The notes: generated from the sequence alone by a model not told the origin. DNA of 64,000 nt from Lachnospiraceae bacterium (GCA_022794035.1 JAAWDX010000007.1:124001-188000); one strand, 5' to 3'; numbered from the stretch's first letter, positions 8,509 to 17,490 are shown. Numbers and translations: made by a program.

Positions 8509-10116
8509 ATGACGCAGACTTTTACTTCCCTCGGTATTGATGAGGATATCATAGCCGCCATCCGCGATCTTGGATATAGCGCTCCCACCGAAATCCAAAG
8601 TCAGGCAATTCAAAAGCTGATAAAGGGATTTGATTTAATCGGGCAGTCCCAGACCGGCACCGGCAAAACCGCCGCCTTTGGCATTCCGTTAATTGAACTG
8701 ATCGACCCTGATGATAACCGAATGCAGGCTACCGTGCTCTGTCCTACCCGTGAGCTCTGTCTTCAGGTAACAGAGGAGCTGCGCAAGCTTCTCAAATATA
8801 AATCAGGCATCCGCGTCATCCCGATCTATGGCGGGCAGCCCATCAGCCGCCAAATTCAGGAGATGAAGAAAGGCGTATCTATTGTTGTCGCCACACCCGG
8901 ACGTTTTCTGGATCATCTTCGCCGCCATACACTTCGTCTGGATCAGGTACAAATGGTTGTTCTGGATGAAGCAGATGAAATGCTGAATATGGGATTTCGG
9001 GAGGATATCGATCTTATTCTTTCTCAAATGCCGACGCCCAGACAAACGGTTCTCTTTTCTGCTACTATGTCGGAGCCGATCCGTCAGCTCGCTGCCTCTT
9101 ATATGGAAGCGCCGATCGAGATCCGCACCACTCCGCAGGATCAGCTTACCGTAGATCAGATTGAACAGGTCTATTTTGAAATGAAGGCTAAAATGAAACC
9201 AGAGGCTCTGCGCCGCCTGCTTGATCTCTCGCGTCCGGCCGGCTGTCTGATCTTCTGCAATACCAAAAAACAGGTGGCCGCTCTCACAGAATTTCTTCAG
9301 AAGCAGGATTACCCCGCTGACGGCCTGCATGGTGATCTGCGGCAAAGTCAGCGCGACCTTGTGATGAAACGCTTCCGCAAGGGAGAAATTGCCATTTTAA
9401 TTGCAACGGATGTTGCAGCGCGCGGTCTGGATATCCAAGGAGTTGAGCTTGTCATCAATTATGATATTCCAGAGGAGCCGGAGGCCTATGTTCACCGTAT
9501 CGGCCGCACGGCCCGCGCAGGACGCAGCGGTACTGCCTATAGCTTTGTTGTCGGCCGCGAGCTTAGCCGACTGCAGCAGATCATGCAGTATACCGGATCT
9601 ATGATCAATCCGCGCCGTCTCCCCACGCTTCAGGAGATAGAGGAGGCGCATAGAGTCCATCTCTTAGATCAGCTTCGCTCTCTTATTAAAGAGGGAAAAA
9701 ATGCCAAATATCAAGGCACCGTACAGCATCTAATGCAGGAGGGGTACTCTGCAGAGGAAATTGCCTCTGCTCTTTTGGCTCATATTCTCTACACGCCTGA
9801 TGCCCCTTCTTCTTCTTCGGAAGATACCTTTTCCAAAATGCCGACCAAGGTAAGCCCTGATGATTTTCAAAATGCTTCGATGGTCAAGCTGCATCTCAAT
9901 TTGGGCAAGCGGCATAAAATCCGCATCAAGGATATTGTCGGCAGCATCGCCGGAGAATGCGGCATTCCTGGTTCTGCTTTGGGACATATTGATATTTTAG
10001 AAACCTTTTCCTTTGTAGAAATTCCTTCTTCCCTGGCTGCAGAGGTAATCGAAATCATGAATGGAAATGAAATTAAGGGAAAAAAAGTAAAAATTGAGCT
10101 TGCTGAAAAGCGTTGA
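8509..10116 (+). CDS. DEAD-box ATP-dependent RNA helicase with a DbpA-type RNA-binding domain
   Basis: The protein has 535 residues. Motifs occur in order: Walker A QTGTGKT, PTREL, DEAD, SAT, the RGLDIQGVELVINYD block and HRIGRTARAG. The last 75 or so residues (from about 460) match the DbpA/YxiN RNA-binding domain, which directs helicases of this class to 23S rRNA during 50S assembly. A Gln motif precedes Walker A. The ATG has a GGAG site 8 nt upstream. The next gene follows after 37 bp and is probably co-transcribed. A cold-shock or ribosome-assembly role is inferred from the family. Confidence 0.93.
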   Translation: MTQTFTSLGIDEDIIAAIRDLGYSAPTEIQSQAIQKLIKGFDLIGQSQTGTGKTAAFGIPLIELIDPDDNRMQATVLCPTRELCLQVTEELRKLLKYKSGIRVIPIYGGQPISRQIQEMKKGVSIVVATPGRFLDHLRRHTLRLDQVQMVVLDEADEMLNMGFREDIDLILSQMPTPRQTVLFSATMSEPIRQLAASYMEAPIEIRTTPQDQLTVDQIEQVYFEMKAKMKPEALRRLLDLSRPAGCLIFCNTKKQVAALTEFLQKQDYPADGLHGDLRQSQRDLVMKRFRKGEIAILIATDVAARGLDIQGVELVINYDIPEEPEAYVHRIGRTARAGRSGTAYSFVVGRELSRLQQIMQYTGSMINPRRLPTLQEIEEAHRVHLLDQLRSLIKEGKNAKYQGTVQHLMQEGYSAEEIASALLAHILYTPDAPSSSSEDTFSKMPTKVSPDDFQNASMVKLHLNLGKRHKIRIKDIVGSIAGECGIPGSALGHIDILETFSFVEIPSSLAAEVIEIMNGNEIKGKKVKIELAEKR

Positions 10117-10153
10117 TACACATTTTTAAGTGTGAAGAATAGGAGGTTATAGT

Positions 10154-11068
10154 ATGAAACGACTGACACAACTTTTAACAGGTATCCTGACACTGGCGCT
10201 AACCCTTGCCTGCTTTTCCTTGCCTGCAATGGCAGATGCCGCTGCCGGTGATACGGTAGCCATTTTAGGAGAAGATTTGGATGATGAAGAACGCAGTGCC
10301 CTTTTATCTCAGTTTGGCGCTACCGAACAAACCGTTTTACTCACCATTTCCAATGCAGAGGAGCATGAAGCGCTCGATGCTTTAATTCCCTCCGGACAGA
10401 TTGGCACCAAAGCGATCAGCTCCGTCATGATCACTTATAAAGAGCCCGGCTCTGGACTGCGTATTCAAATGAATCATATTACGTATGTAACCCCCCAAAG
10501 CTATGCGGATGCATTGACCACGCTGGGGATCACCGATGCCGATATCTTAGTATCCGCTCCCTTTGATGTCTCCGGTACAGCAGCTCTGACCGGTATCATG
10601 AAGGGCTTTGAAAAGCTTACCGGTCAGACGATCGATGAGGATGTGAAGGCTGCCGTCAATGAAGAGGCTCTTGTCTCTACTGACCTCAGCCAAGAGCTTG
10701 CTGAAAATCAAGGCGATCCAAACGCACAGGAAACGGTCTCGGATATTATCAGTGATATTAAGCTGGAAATCAGTGAAAAAAATCCTCAAACAACCGAAGA
10801 GGTCGAGGCCATCATCCGCGAAGTTCTCCAAAAACACGGCATCACGATTTCCGACGAGCTTTTTCAGCGGTTAGTATCTTTATTTGATAAAATGAAAGAT
10901 CTTGATATTGATTGGAAACAGGTTGCCAAAAGCATTGAAACCAACGCCAATCAGCTTTTTAACGATTTGATTCAAGGCGCTCAGTCAGAAGAAGCCCGCA
11001 GCTTTTTCCAAAAAATCGGCGATTGGTTTGCTGATCTCTGGGCTCAGATTAAATCCTGGTTCTCCTAA
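10154..11068 (+). CDS. Secreted DUF1002 protein (YpuA-like)
   Basis: The protein has 304 residues. An N-terminal signal peptide (hydrophobic 10-24, cleavage near AMADA) is followed by the DUF1002 region: GDTVAILGEDLDDEER, then MITYKEPGSGLRIQ and YADALTTLGITDADILVSAP. The C-terminal 100 residues are helical and end in a Trp-rich DWFADLWAQIKSWFS tail. Function is unknown; the Bacillus relative YpuA is linked to the cell envelope. AGGAGG lies upstream of the ATG. It sits 37 bp after the helicase gene and ends before a palindrome-rich spacer. Confidence 0.85.
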   Translation: MKRLTQLLTGILTLALTLACFSLPAMADAAAGDTVAILGEDLDDEERSALLSQFGATEQTVLLTISNAEEHEALDALIPSGQIGTKAISSVMITYKEPGSGLRIQMNHITYVTPQSYADALTTLGITDADILVSAPFDVSGTAALTGIMKGFEKLTGQTIDEDVKAAVNEEALVSTDLSQELAENQGDPNAQETVSDIISDIKLEISEKNPQTTEEVEAIIREVLQKHGITISDELFQRLVSLFDKMKDLDIDWKQVAKSIETNANQLFNDLIQGAQSEEARSFFQKIGDWFADLWAQIKSWFS

Positions 11069-11435
11069 TTGTTCACCGGCGGCTGCCTAACTTTATTCAG
11101 CTAAATGCAGATGGTTTCCGCCAAAATCAGCAAAAATAAAAAAATGGTGGAAAAAATTCCACCGCTTCAGGCTTACGCCAGGCTTGGCGTAAATCTGCCA
11201 ATTGACGTAAAAAATTCTGTTATTCTGCTGTCTTCCGCCATATGTGGCTGAAAAGACTCAGCCACATATGGTCAGTAAATGAGCTGTGGCTGAGTTTTTT
11301 CAGCTATAGATTGTTTCTTCAGCCATGGTTAGCATAAAAAATTGAGCTATATCGTCCATTTCCGCCATTGGCGGCGGAAGAAAAGGCTTACAGAATGCGA
11401 TAGCAAAGCAACGTCTTTGTCGCTTTCCTTTGATT
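11069..11435. repeat. Palindrome-rich spacer between convergent genes
   Basis: No gene is visible in these 367 bp. There are at least three perfect hairpins: 11146-11163 (GGTGGAA/TTCCACC), 11173-11192 (TTACGCCA/TGGCGTAA) and 11238-11271 (14-bp arms around CATATGTGGCTGA, 6-nt loop). TGTGGCTGA recurs at about 11285 next to a T6 run. TTCCGCCA occurs three times, near 11116, 11233 and 11360. An AAAGCGAC/GTTGCTTT hairpin (about 11406-11427) lies just past the MFS stop. Some of these may end the two convergent transcripts, but the number and regularity exceed that need. Confidence 0.6.
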
Positions 11436-12713
11436 CTATTTTTCTGTCTGTTCTATCCTTTTGCGCCCTGCCAGTAAAATCCCGCCGCCGATCACAAATA
11501 ATAGGATAATACTTAAAATGGCATAAGAGGAGCGGCCTGTAATTGTTGAAATCACGGAATAAAGAAGCGGCCCCATGACGGATGCAAATTTCCCGAAAAT
11601 TTCAAAGAAGCCAAAATACTCATTGGACCTTTCTTTGGGAATCATTTTTCCAAAATAGGAACGGGACATTGCCTGGATTCCTCCTTGGGAGGTGCCGACT
11701 AAAACGGCTAAAATCCAGAAAATCACAAGTGCCTGATGATTTGTTAAAAATGCCTGTTCCATACCAAAGCCCATGATAAATCCTAGAATGCATACCAGTG
11801 TATATACGCCGATACCCATCAGGATCACACGGATGCCGCCGATTTTTTCGCCCAGCTTGCTAAACCAAATCGCAAAGGGTACGGCGACGATCTGCGTCAC
11901 CAGCAGCGCTAATACCATGCCGGTAGAGCCTAATCCTAAGCTCGTTCCATAGGCGGTAGACATTTTGATAATCGTCCCTACGCCATCGATATAAAAGAAA
12001 TAGGCAATCACAAAAAAGCGCAGACGTTTATCTTGCCAAATTGCTTTGGCTGTGTGGGCAATATTGTGAAAGGTCTCCTGCAGCACACCCTTGCCCTTAC
12101 TCTCCGTATGATATTTCTGTTTTACATGGCGTAAAAAAGGAATGGAAAAGAGTCCCCACCATACTACAGTAATCACAACAGAAATCCGCACTGCTTCTGC
12201 ATTCGACAGACCTATTTTATCGTGAAGCATGACCAGCGCAATTGCAATCAAAAAGGGAATCGTGCTGCCTCCGATGTATCCCATCGCATAGCCCCACGCC
12301 GAAACTCTGTCCATCCGCTCCTCATTCGTTACATCCGTCAGAAATGAATCATAACATAGACACGAGCCGCTGAAGCCAATCGCACCTACTACATAGGCGC
12401 TCAGCAAAAGCCGCCAATCTGTAATCAGTGCGCAGGCTGCCGTCCCCAGCATTCCCAAAATCCAAAACACGATAAAAACTTTCTTTTTATTTCCTTTTCG
12501 GTCTCCCAAGGCGCCTACAATCGGGGCCAGAATTGCCATGACCAGCGTGGCAGCGGAAGATCCGTAGCCCCACCAAATATCTCCGCTTTCTCCTGCCACT
12601 CCTGTAAAATAGATAGGAAACAGAGCCGCCATCATAATCGTTGCAAATACAGAATTGGCCCAGTCGTACATGATCCAGCTTTTTTCTTCTCGGCTAAACT
12701 TTTTCGTATCCAT
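11436..12713 (-). CDS. MFS transporter, UMF1/Atg22-like family
   Basis: The protein has 425 residues and about twelve transmembrane segments. It opens MDTKKFSREEKSWIMYDWAN, the YDWAN motif being typical of UMF1 (Atg22-like) transporters, and carries a GALGDRKGNKKK loop between helices 2 and 3. It lies in the cytoplasmic membrane; the substrate is unknown, although members are proposed to export amino acids or small solutes. The start at 12713 has AAGGAG upstream; an open frame extends 20 codons further without a site. It is divergent from an XRE regulator and its promoter overlaps a palindrome. Confidence 0.9.
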   Translation of the reverse strand: MDTKKFSREEKSWIMYDWANSVFATIMMAALFPIYFTGVAGESGDIWWGYGSSAATLVMAILAPIVGALGDRKGNKKKVFIVFWILGMLGTAACALITDWRLLLSAYVVGAIGFSGSCLCYDSFLTDVTNEERMDRVSAWGYAMGYIGGSTIPFLIAIALVMLHDKIGLSNAEAVRISVVITVVWWGLFSIPFLRHVKQKYHTESKGKGVLQETFHNIAHTAKAIWQDKRLRFFVIAYFFYIDGVGTIIKMSTAYGTSLGLGSTGMVLALLVTQIVAVPFAIWFSKLGEKIGGIRVILMGIGVYTLVCILGFIMGFGMEQAFLTNHQALVIFWILAVLVGTSQGGIQAMSRSYFGKMIPKERSNEYFGFFEIFGKFASVMGPLLYSVISTITGRSSYAILSIILLFVIGGGILLAGRKRIEQTEK

Positions 12714-12750
12714 GGGAAACTCCTTTATTAAATTGATTTGTAATATTTTT

Positions 12751-12778
12751 ATTATATCATTTTGACATTTCATGTCAA
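12751..12778 (-). promoter_or_regulatory. Consensus promoter of the MFS gene with an overlapping palindromic operator candidate
   Basis: On the minus strand TTGACA (12778-12773), a 16-bp spacer and TATAAT (12756-12751) form a consensus sigma-A promoter. A 17-bp palindrome, TTGACAT-TTC-ATGTCAA (12762-12778), covers the -35 box and part of the spacer. A second TATAAT, on the plus strand (12796-12801), probably belongs to the divergent XRE gene, so one bound dimer could control both genes. Confidence 0.65.
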
Positions 12779-12878
12779 GTTTTCTGTTTTTATGATATAA
12801 TATGCTATTCCTATATGGTGAAATCTGGGATATACTACAAGCAGCTTATATACTTTTGATCTTAAGGAGCTAACTGAT

Positions 12879-13307
12879 ATGCGCAAAAAATCAAACTTTG
12901 ATTATGATTTTTCAGATATGGGGCGTCGGATCCAAATTCGCCGCAAAGAGCTGGGGCTAACCCAGGAACAGCTTGCTGAAAAAGTAGACTGCAGTCTCAC
13001 TCACCTTTCCCGCATAGAAGGTGGGTCAAGACCCAGCTTAGAGTCTTTGATCCGAATTAGCACACTACTGGGCTATAGCCTCGATGATTTAACCGGCCTA
13101 TACCCTGCTAAAAATCCTTATTTAAAAGAACTTTGTGATCTTTTCCTACAGCATTCTACGGAAGAGCAGCAGATGGCACTTCATGCAATGCGCCACTTTT
13201 TTCATCTGCTGGATCAAATTAAAGCACGTGTCAAACAAAAGGAGCCTCTCTCCTACTCTTCCGTCTCTTCTGAAAAAGTCACAGAAGAAACCTGTGCTAA
13301 GCCCTGA
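12879..13307 (+). CDS. XRE-family transcriptional regulator
   Basis: The protein has 142 residues. A Cro/CI-type helix-turn-helix spans about 14-72: MGRRIQIRRKELGLTQEQLA, then the recognition-helix region SLTHLSRIEGGSRPSLESL. The C-terminal half is helical with no recognisable domain, and the last 20 residues are Ser/Glu rich. An AAGGAG site precedes the ATG. It is divergent from the MFS exporter and may control it through the shared palindrome. Its 3' end overlaps the convergent deacetylase gene by 55 nt, unusually long for this window. Confidence 0.9.
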   Translation: MRKKSNFDYDFSDMGRRIQIRRKELGLTQEQLAEKVDCSLTHLSRIEGGSRPSLESLIRISTLLGYSLDDLTGLYPAKNPYLKELCDLFLQHSTEEQQMALHAMRHFFHLLDQIKARVKQKEPLSYSSVSSEKVTEETCAKP

Positions 13308-14071
13308 AACTGCCGCCCCGTATGATCAAGCTCATACGGCGGCTGATACAGAAGCTCAGACGCGCACCCAATCGTATAGCCCTGCTCCTCTAAACGGCTC
13401 AGCAGCTCATCCAGTGCCTGCGCTGTATATTTCGTATCATTATGAAATAAAATAATCGCGCCGTTTTTAAGCTCCTTATGGTTCAGCACCTTCTCCTGGA
13501 TTTCCGCTACGCCGTATTCTTTCCAGTCCAGACTGTCTACCGACCACTGGACGACCTCATATCCTAAATTTCTGGCTGTGCGCACCACCTCATTATTATA
13601 GGATCCATACGCCGGCCGGTACAAAACAGGCGCCGCTCCTAAAAGGCGCTGCATCTCAGCCTCCTGATCCTCGATTTCTTTTTTTAATGCCTCTCCCTTT
13701 AAGCTAACCGGATCCAGATGCTGATCGCCGTGATTGCCGATTTCATGACCAGCATTATAGATCTTCTTCGTTTCCTCTGGATGATTACGAATCCAGCACC
13801 CGCATAAAAAGAACGTTGCCTTAACCTGGTGAGCCGCCAAAATGCCAAGCAGCGCATCCGTATCACTAGCTCCTGCCGCCGCATCAAAGGTAATGGCAAT
13901 TCTCTTTTCCGGCGTCTCTACGCTATAGATCGGCAGCTCGCGCACTCCTGTGCTGGATACCTCCAGCGTCTGCAGCCTCCAGCCATCCAGTACGGCTACC
14001 GCACAGGCAATAAAAAGCAGTACGCCGCACAGCATAAACCCCAGTGTTCTTTTTGTAATCACCCAAAACAT
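13253..14071 (-). CDS. Membrane-anchored polysaccharide deacetylase (NodB domain, PdaB-like)
   Basis: The protein has 272 residues. An N-terminal membrane segment (about 8-28) is followed by a NodB domain outside the cell. The usual TFDDG motif is replaced by TFDAAAGASDT, a form related to the TFD-x-x-WG variant of PdaB-type spore enzymes. The zinc histidines are in GHEIGNHGDQH, with YRPAYGSYN and LFHND following. It probably deacetylates peptidoglycan or another glycan, possibly in sporulation. I use the ATG at 14071, which has GAGGA 6 nt upstream; an ATG two codons earlier is too close to that site. It overlaps the convergent XRE gene. Confidence 0.87.
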   Translation of the reverse strand: MFWVITKRTLGFMLCGVLLFIACAVAVLDGWRLQTLEVSSTGVRELPIYSVETPEKRIAITFDAAAGASDTDALLGILAAHQVKATFFLCGCWIRNHPEETKKIYNAGHEIGNHGDQHLDPVSLKGEALKKEIEDQEAEMQRLLGAAPVLYRPAYGSYNNEVVRTARNLGYEVVQWSVDSLDWKEYGVAEIQEKVLNHKELKNGAIILFHNDTKYTAQALDELLSRLEEQGYTIGCASELLYQPPYELDHTGRQFQGLAQVSSVTFSEETEE

Positions 14072-14165
14072 AGTCATTCCTCATTTTTTATTCTGCTGTT
14101 TAAGCTATATGCGCTTTTCTTGTCCATCTTGTCATTCAAATTTCAAATACAACAAGGATCTTTCT

Positions 14166-15116
14166 ATGAAAAAACTATGCTCCCTTTTCTTAATCGGTAT
14201 ACTGCTGTTAACCGCCTGCCAAAAGCCGCAGGCCCAAACCTCTGTCTACTATGACTTATTTGATACCTATTGCCGTTTTACTGCTTACGGACTCAGCACT
14301 GCTGAATTTGAGACCGTTTCCGAAAAACTGCATGCCTTTCTGCTGCAGTTTCATCAGGAAACCGACATCTACCATCCCTATGACCATATCACCAATCTTT
14401 ACAGTATCAATCACGCCGCAGGCGAAAAAAAGCTCACGGTCTCTGATCAGCTGATGGCTTTTCTGTATTTTTGTCAGGATGCCTACACGGTCTCACAGCA
14501 GCGGGTTAATGTGATGCTTGGCGCCGTCACAGCGCTTTGGCATCTGGGACGCGAACAAAATACCGTTCCCGATCTGTCATCCCTAACCAACGCCAAGCAG
14601 CATACTCAGATAACCTCGCTACAACTAGACGCTGATGAAAGCACGGTCTATATCTCAGATCCTCTAGCCTCTCTTGATGTAGGCGCTTTAGCTAAGGGGT
14701 ATGCCGGGCGTCTGGCCGTCGCGTTTTTAAAGCAACTTGGCGTTGAAAATTTTTTACTGGATCTGGGCGGCAACCTATGTGCATACGGAGCCCCTTCCGG
14801 CCGCGATCAATTTACCATTGGCCTGCAGGACCCCTCTGGCGAAGAGGGCACCTATGCCTGTACAAAACAGCTTCAGAATCAATGCGCTGTCACCAGCGGT
14901 GATTATCAGCGGTTCTATGAAGTAGAGGGAATAAAATATCATCACATCATTGATCCGGATACCCTTTTTCCTTCCGTCTATCATCACTCCGTCACGGTAA
15001 TACACGAAGACTCCGCTATGGCTGACCTTCTTTCCACCGCTTTATTCTTATTACCGGAGGAAGAAGGCACCGCCTTAGCGGAGTCCTATGACGCAGTCGT
15101 CATCTATTTAGATTAA
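14166..15116 (+). CDS. apbE: FAD:protein FMN transferase, ApbE lipoprotein
   Basis: The protein has 316 residues. A lipoprotein signal peptide ends at LLLTAC, so it should be anchored outside the membrane. ApbE blocks are present: YDLFDTYCRFTAYG, SLDVGALAKGYAGR, FLLDLGGNLCAYG and a HHIIDPDT region. ApbE covalently attaches FMN to Thr of target proteins. The ATG at 14166 gives a proper signal peptide and has AAGGA upstream. The frame stays open further upstream, and 19 codons before the start would read as a small CPSC zinc-ribbon-like piece, but without a ribosome binding site. The 3' end overlaps the MATE gene by 4 nt. Confidence 0.92.
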   Translation: MKKLCSLFLIGILLLTACQKPQAQTSVYYDLFDTYCRFTAYGLSTAEFETVSEKLHAFLLQFHQETDIYHPYDHITNLYSINHAAGEKKLTVSDQLMAFLYFCQDAYTVSQQRVNVMLGAVTALWHLGREQNTVPDLSSLTNAKQHTQITSLQLDADESTVYISDPLASLDVGALAKGYAGRLAVAFLKQLGVENFLLDLGGNLCAYGAPSGRDQFTIGLQDPSGEEGTYACTKQLQNQCAVTSGDYQRFYEVEGIKYHHIIDPDTLFPSVYHHSVTVIHEDSAMADLLSTALFLLPEEEGTALAESYDAVVIYLD

Positions 15117-16600
15117 GCTGCTTTTTTATTTAATGATTTGATCTGTTTCCATTTTCCGGATCGGAACCGTGCAAAAATCAAGGTAGTTCTCAAGATCTGA
15201 TCCAGCGCCATCGCAATCCATGCGCCTTCCAATCCCATTCCCAAGCCATGAATGGCAAAAATTGCAAATCCAGGACGCACCAATAATACCGTAATAAAGG
15301 TCACGATTGCAGTTGCCTTGGTGTCACCGGCACCTCGCAATCCGCCGGCAATGATAAACTGAGAGGACTGGAACGGCTGAATAAAGGCCATAACCATTAA
15401 GATCTTAGCTCCCATATTGACAATCTCAGCTTCATTATTGTACATGGCCACAATATTGCCGCCGAAGAAGAAGAATACACAGGCAATGCCCAATGCAATG
15501 ATAAATCCAATTCTTCGTGTTCGCTTACAATATGCCTGTGCCATGTCCGGCCGCTTTTTCCCTAAGCTTTGTCCTACTAAGGAAGTCGCAGAAACAGCAA
15601 AGGCCTGACCGCTCATAAAGGAAAGCGCCTGAATATTCATACATACCTGATGAGTTGCATAAGCAATGGTTCCCAGAGAAGCAACTGTTTTAGTATAGAT
15701 AATCATACCGGCACGCATCACCAGCTGCTCAATCATAGCCGGGAAGCCAATCTGGAAAATTTTCTTAAGCTCCTGCCAGTTTGGCTTAAAGCCTTCTCTG
15801 ACATTCAGATGCAAATACCGCTTTCCTCTCATAATATAGAAAAAGGCATACGTAAAAGCAACAAACTGTCCGATAATTGTCGCCAAAGAGGCGCCTGCAA
15901 CTCCCATTTCCGGGAATCCAAAATGTCCATATATCAAGAGGTAATTAAAAATTACATTGACAATATTAGCCGTCATATTGTATATCATAGCGGTTCTTGA
16001 ATCGCCCACGCCTCTTAGCGAGGCTGTCACTGTAGTTGTCAGCGCCATGAAAACAAATCCGATCATCTGAATCCGCAGATATGTCACGGCTCCCTCTAAC
16101 GCCAGCTCATCCTTAGCGCCCATAAAGATGACCATCGGTCTTGCAAATATGTAGCCAAGTACAGAGGCCAGCGTGGAAAATACAAATGTCAGCAAAATCG
16201 CCTGTCTTAAGATCATATTGGCCTTCGCCTGTTCGCCGGCTCCCCGATACCGCGCCACCATAGCGGTTGCACCTACGTTCATAGCCGTAAACATGGTCAT
16301 AAGCAGGAATTTAGGCTGTGTTGTCAGCCCTACGGCTGTTAATGCCCACGCTCCCAGCGATCCTACCATCATCAGATCCACCATAGACGCCAGTTGCGTG
16401 AGCATAAGCTCCACAAAAGACGGCCATGCAATTCTGACAATATCTTTATATAGCATCCCCGATGTAACCTCAGGGGGAAGTGTATTGGAAACCTTTTCGT
16501 TTTTACCAAAACCTTCAGCGCTGTCATCTCCAAATTCTACTTCATCCAGCGCTGTTTTAATCATCTTAACTTTTTTTTCTTCTGCCTGTGCTTCCGCCAT
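15113..16600 (-). CDS. MATE-family multidrug/toxin efflux transporter
   Basis: The protein has 495 residues with about twelve transmembrane helices. A soluble N-terminal tail of about 45 residues (acidic and basic) precedes the core, which starts near GMLYKDIVRIAWPSFVELML. MATE features include MVDLMMVGSLG, GATAMVARYRGAG and GLRGAGDTKATA. It probably exports cationic compounds in exchange for Na+ or H+. AGGAGG precedes the ATG. The promoter region has an AT-rich palindrome. The long tail and the sequence differ clearly from the second MATE protein at 44.7-46.0 kb. Confidence 0.93.
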   Translation of the reverse strand: MAEAQAEEKKVKMIKTALDEVEFGDDSAEGFGKNEKVSNTLPPEVTSGMLYKDIVRIAWPSFVELMLTQLASMVDLMMVGSLGAWALTAVGLTTQPKFLLMTMFTAMNVGATAMVARYRGAGEQAKANMILRQAILLTFVFSTLASVLGYIFARPMVIFMGAKDELALEGAVTYLRIQMIGFVFMALTTTVTASLRGVGDSRTAMIYNMTANIVNVIFNYLLIYGHFGFPEMGVAGASLATIIGQFVAFTYAFFYIMRGKRYLHLNVREGFKPNWQELKKIFQIGFPAMIEQLVMRAGMIIYTKTVASLGTIAYATHQVCMNIQALSFMSGQAFAVSATSLVGQSLGKKRPDMAQAYCKRTRRIGFIIALGIACVFFFFGGNIVAMYNNEAEIVNMGAKILMVMAFIQPFQSSQFIIAGGLRGAGDTKATAIVTFITVLLVRPGFAIFAIHGLGMGLEGAWIAMALDQILRTTLIFARFRSGKWKQIKSLNKKAA

Positions 16601-16629
16601 TTTATCCTCCTATTCTAGCACCTCAATTT

Positions 16630-16648
16630 AGTATACTAGTATAGTATA
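16630..16648 (-). promoter_or_regulatory. AT-rich palindrome in the MATE promoter region
   Basis: TATACTAGTATA (16632-16643) is a perfect 12-bp palindrome flanked by further TATACT and AGTATA copies, so several -10-like boxes overlap it on the minus strand. It lies about 30 bp before the start codon. It looks like an operator for a small dimeric repressor over the promoter. The regulator is not adjacent. Confidence 0.4.
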
Positions 16649-16689
16649 TAGGAATCTTTCTTAAATGTCCAGCACTTTTTAAAATATAT

Positions 16690-17490
16690 TTAAAAAACTT
16701 CTTCCTTGCTTTCCTTCAGCATCTGATTGATTTCTTGAACTGGATCGGCAGTAACTCGGCTTGCCTGCTGCTTTACCGGCGCCGGAGACCACTGCATGGC
16801 AAATGCCAGACCTGCTTCCTGAAACATAGAGATATCATTATAACTATCTCCAAAGGCTGCTACCTCTTCTTTAGAAAATCCCTTTTGCTTCATGAGCTCT
16901 CGCAGCGCACTGCCCTTGCTAACGCCTAAAGCCGTAAAGTCCATCCAAGACCTGCCCGAGACCACTGCCTGAACCTTTTGATCCCACCGCTCTGCCAAGT
17001 CCGCACTGACTTTGTCGATTCCCCCTTCCCTAAAAGCAGAAACCTGCAAACAAGCTTCCGGGATCTCTTGTAGATCACGCACAATTTGAACGGGATAACG
17101 CACTAGCTCTTCCATACGATGCCGATATCTTTCTGTTTTCGGCTTTATATAGCAATACTGAGCCGATGTAATTAAAAACTCACAGTCTGCCTGCTGCTCA
17201 ATGTCCTGCGCAATCGCCAGTGCCGTTTTTCTTTCTAACGGATTTTGATATAGAACCCTTTCATTTTGCAGCATGAGCGTGCCATTGGCACAGATAAAAA
17301 TCATTTGCTCCTGCAAGGGGCCCCAGAGCCCCTTTAAACTCATATAGGGCCTTCCTGATGCAACAACCATCAAGAGGCCCTTTTGAATGGCCTGAGCGGC
17401 CGTATGCAGAACGTTTTCTTCTAAAGCATACTGACCGCTCGGCAAAAGTGTACCATCCATATCGCTCACGATACATTGTATCCTACTCAT
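16690..17490 (-). CDS. Cof-type HAD-superfamily phosphatase
   Basis: The protein has 266 residues. Motif I is SDMDGTLLPSG with the two catalytic Asp residues, motif II is VVASGRPY, and motifs III/IV are near KGSALRELM and AFGDSYNDISMF. The C2-type cap lies between. Such enzymes dephosphorylate sugar phosphates or flavin/pyridoxal phosphates; the substrate here is unknown. The ATG at 17490 overlaps the stop of the ABC permease gene, so it is probably translated as the last gene of the exporter operon, although its role there is not obvious. Confidence 0.9.
   Translation of the reverse strand: MSRIQCIVSDMDGTLLPSGQYALEENVLHTAAQAIQKGLLMVVASGRPYMSLKGLWGPLQEQMIFICANGTLMLQNERVLYQNPLERKTALAIAQDIEQQADCEFLITSAQYCYIKPKTERYRHRMEELVRYPVQIVRDLQEIPEACLQVSAFREGGIDKVSADLAERWDQKVQAVVSGRSWMDFTALGVSKGSALRELMKQKGFSKEEVAAFGDSYNDISMFQEAGLAFAMQWSPAPVKQQASRVTADPVQEINQMLKESKEEVF

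Noticed and set aside
13950-14165. Longer ApbE start at 13950
   Set aside because: It would bury the lipoprotein signal inside the protein, overlaps the divergent deacetylase gene and lacks a ribosome binding site.
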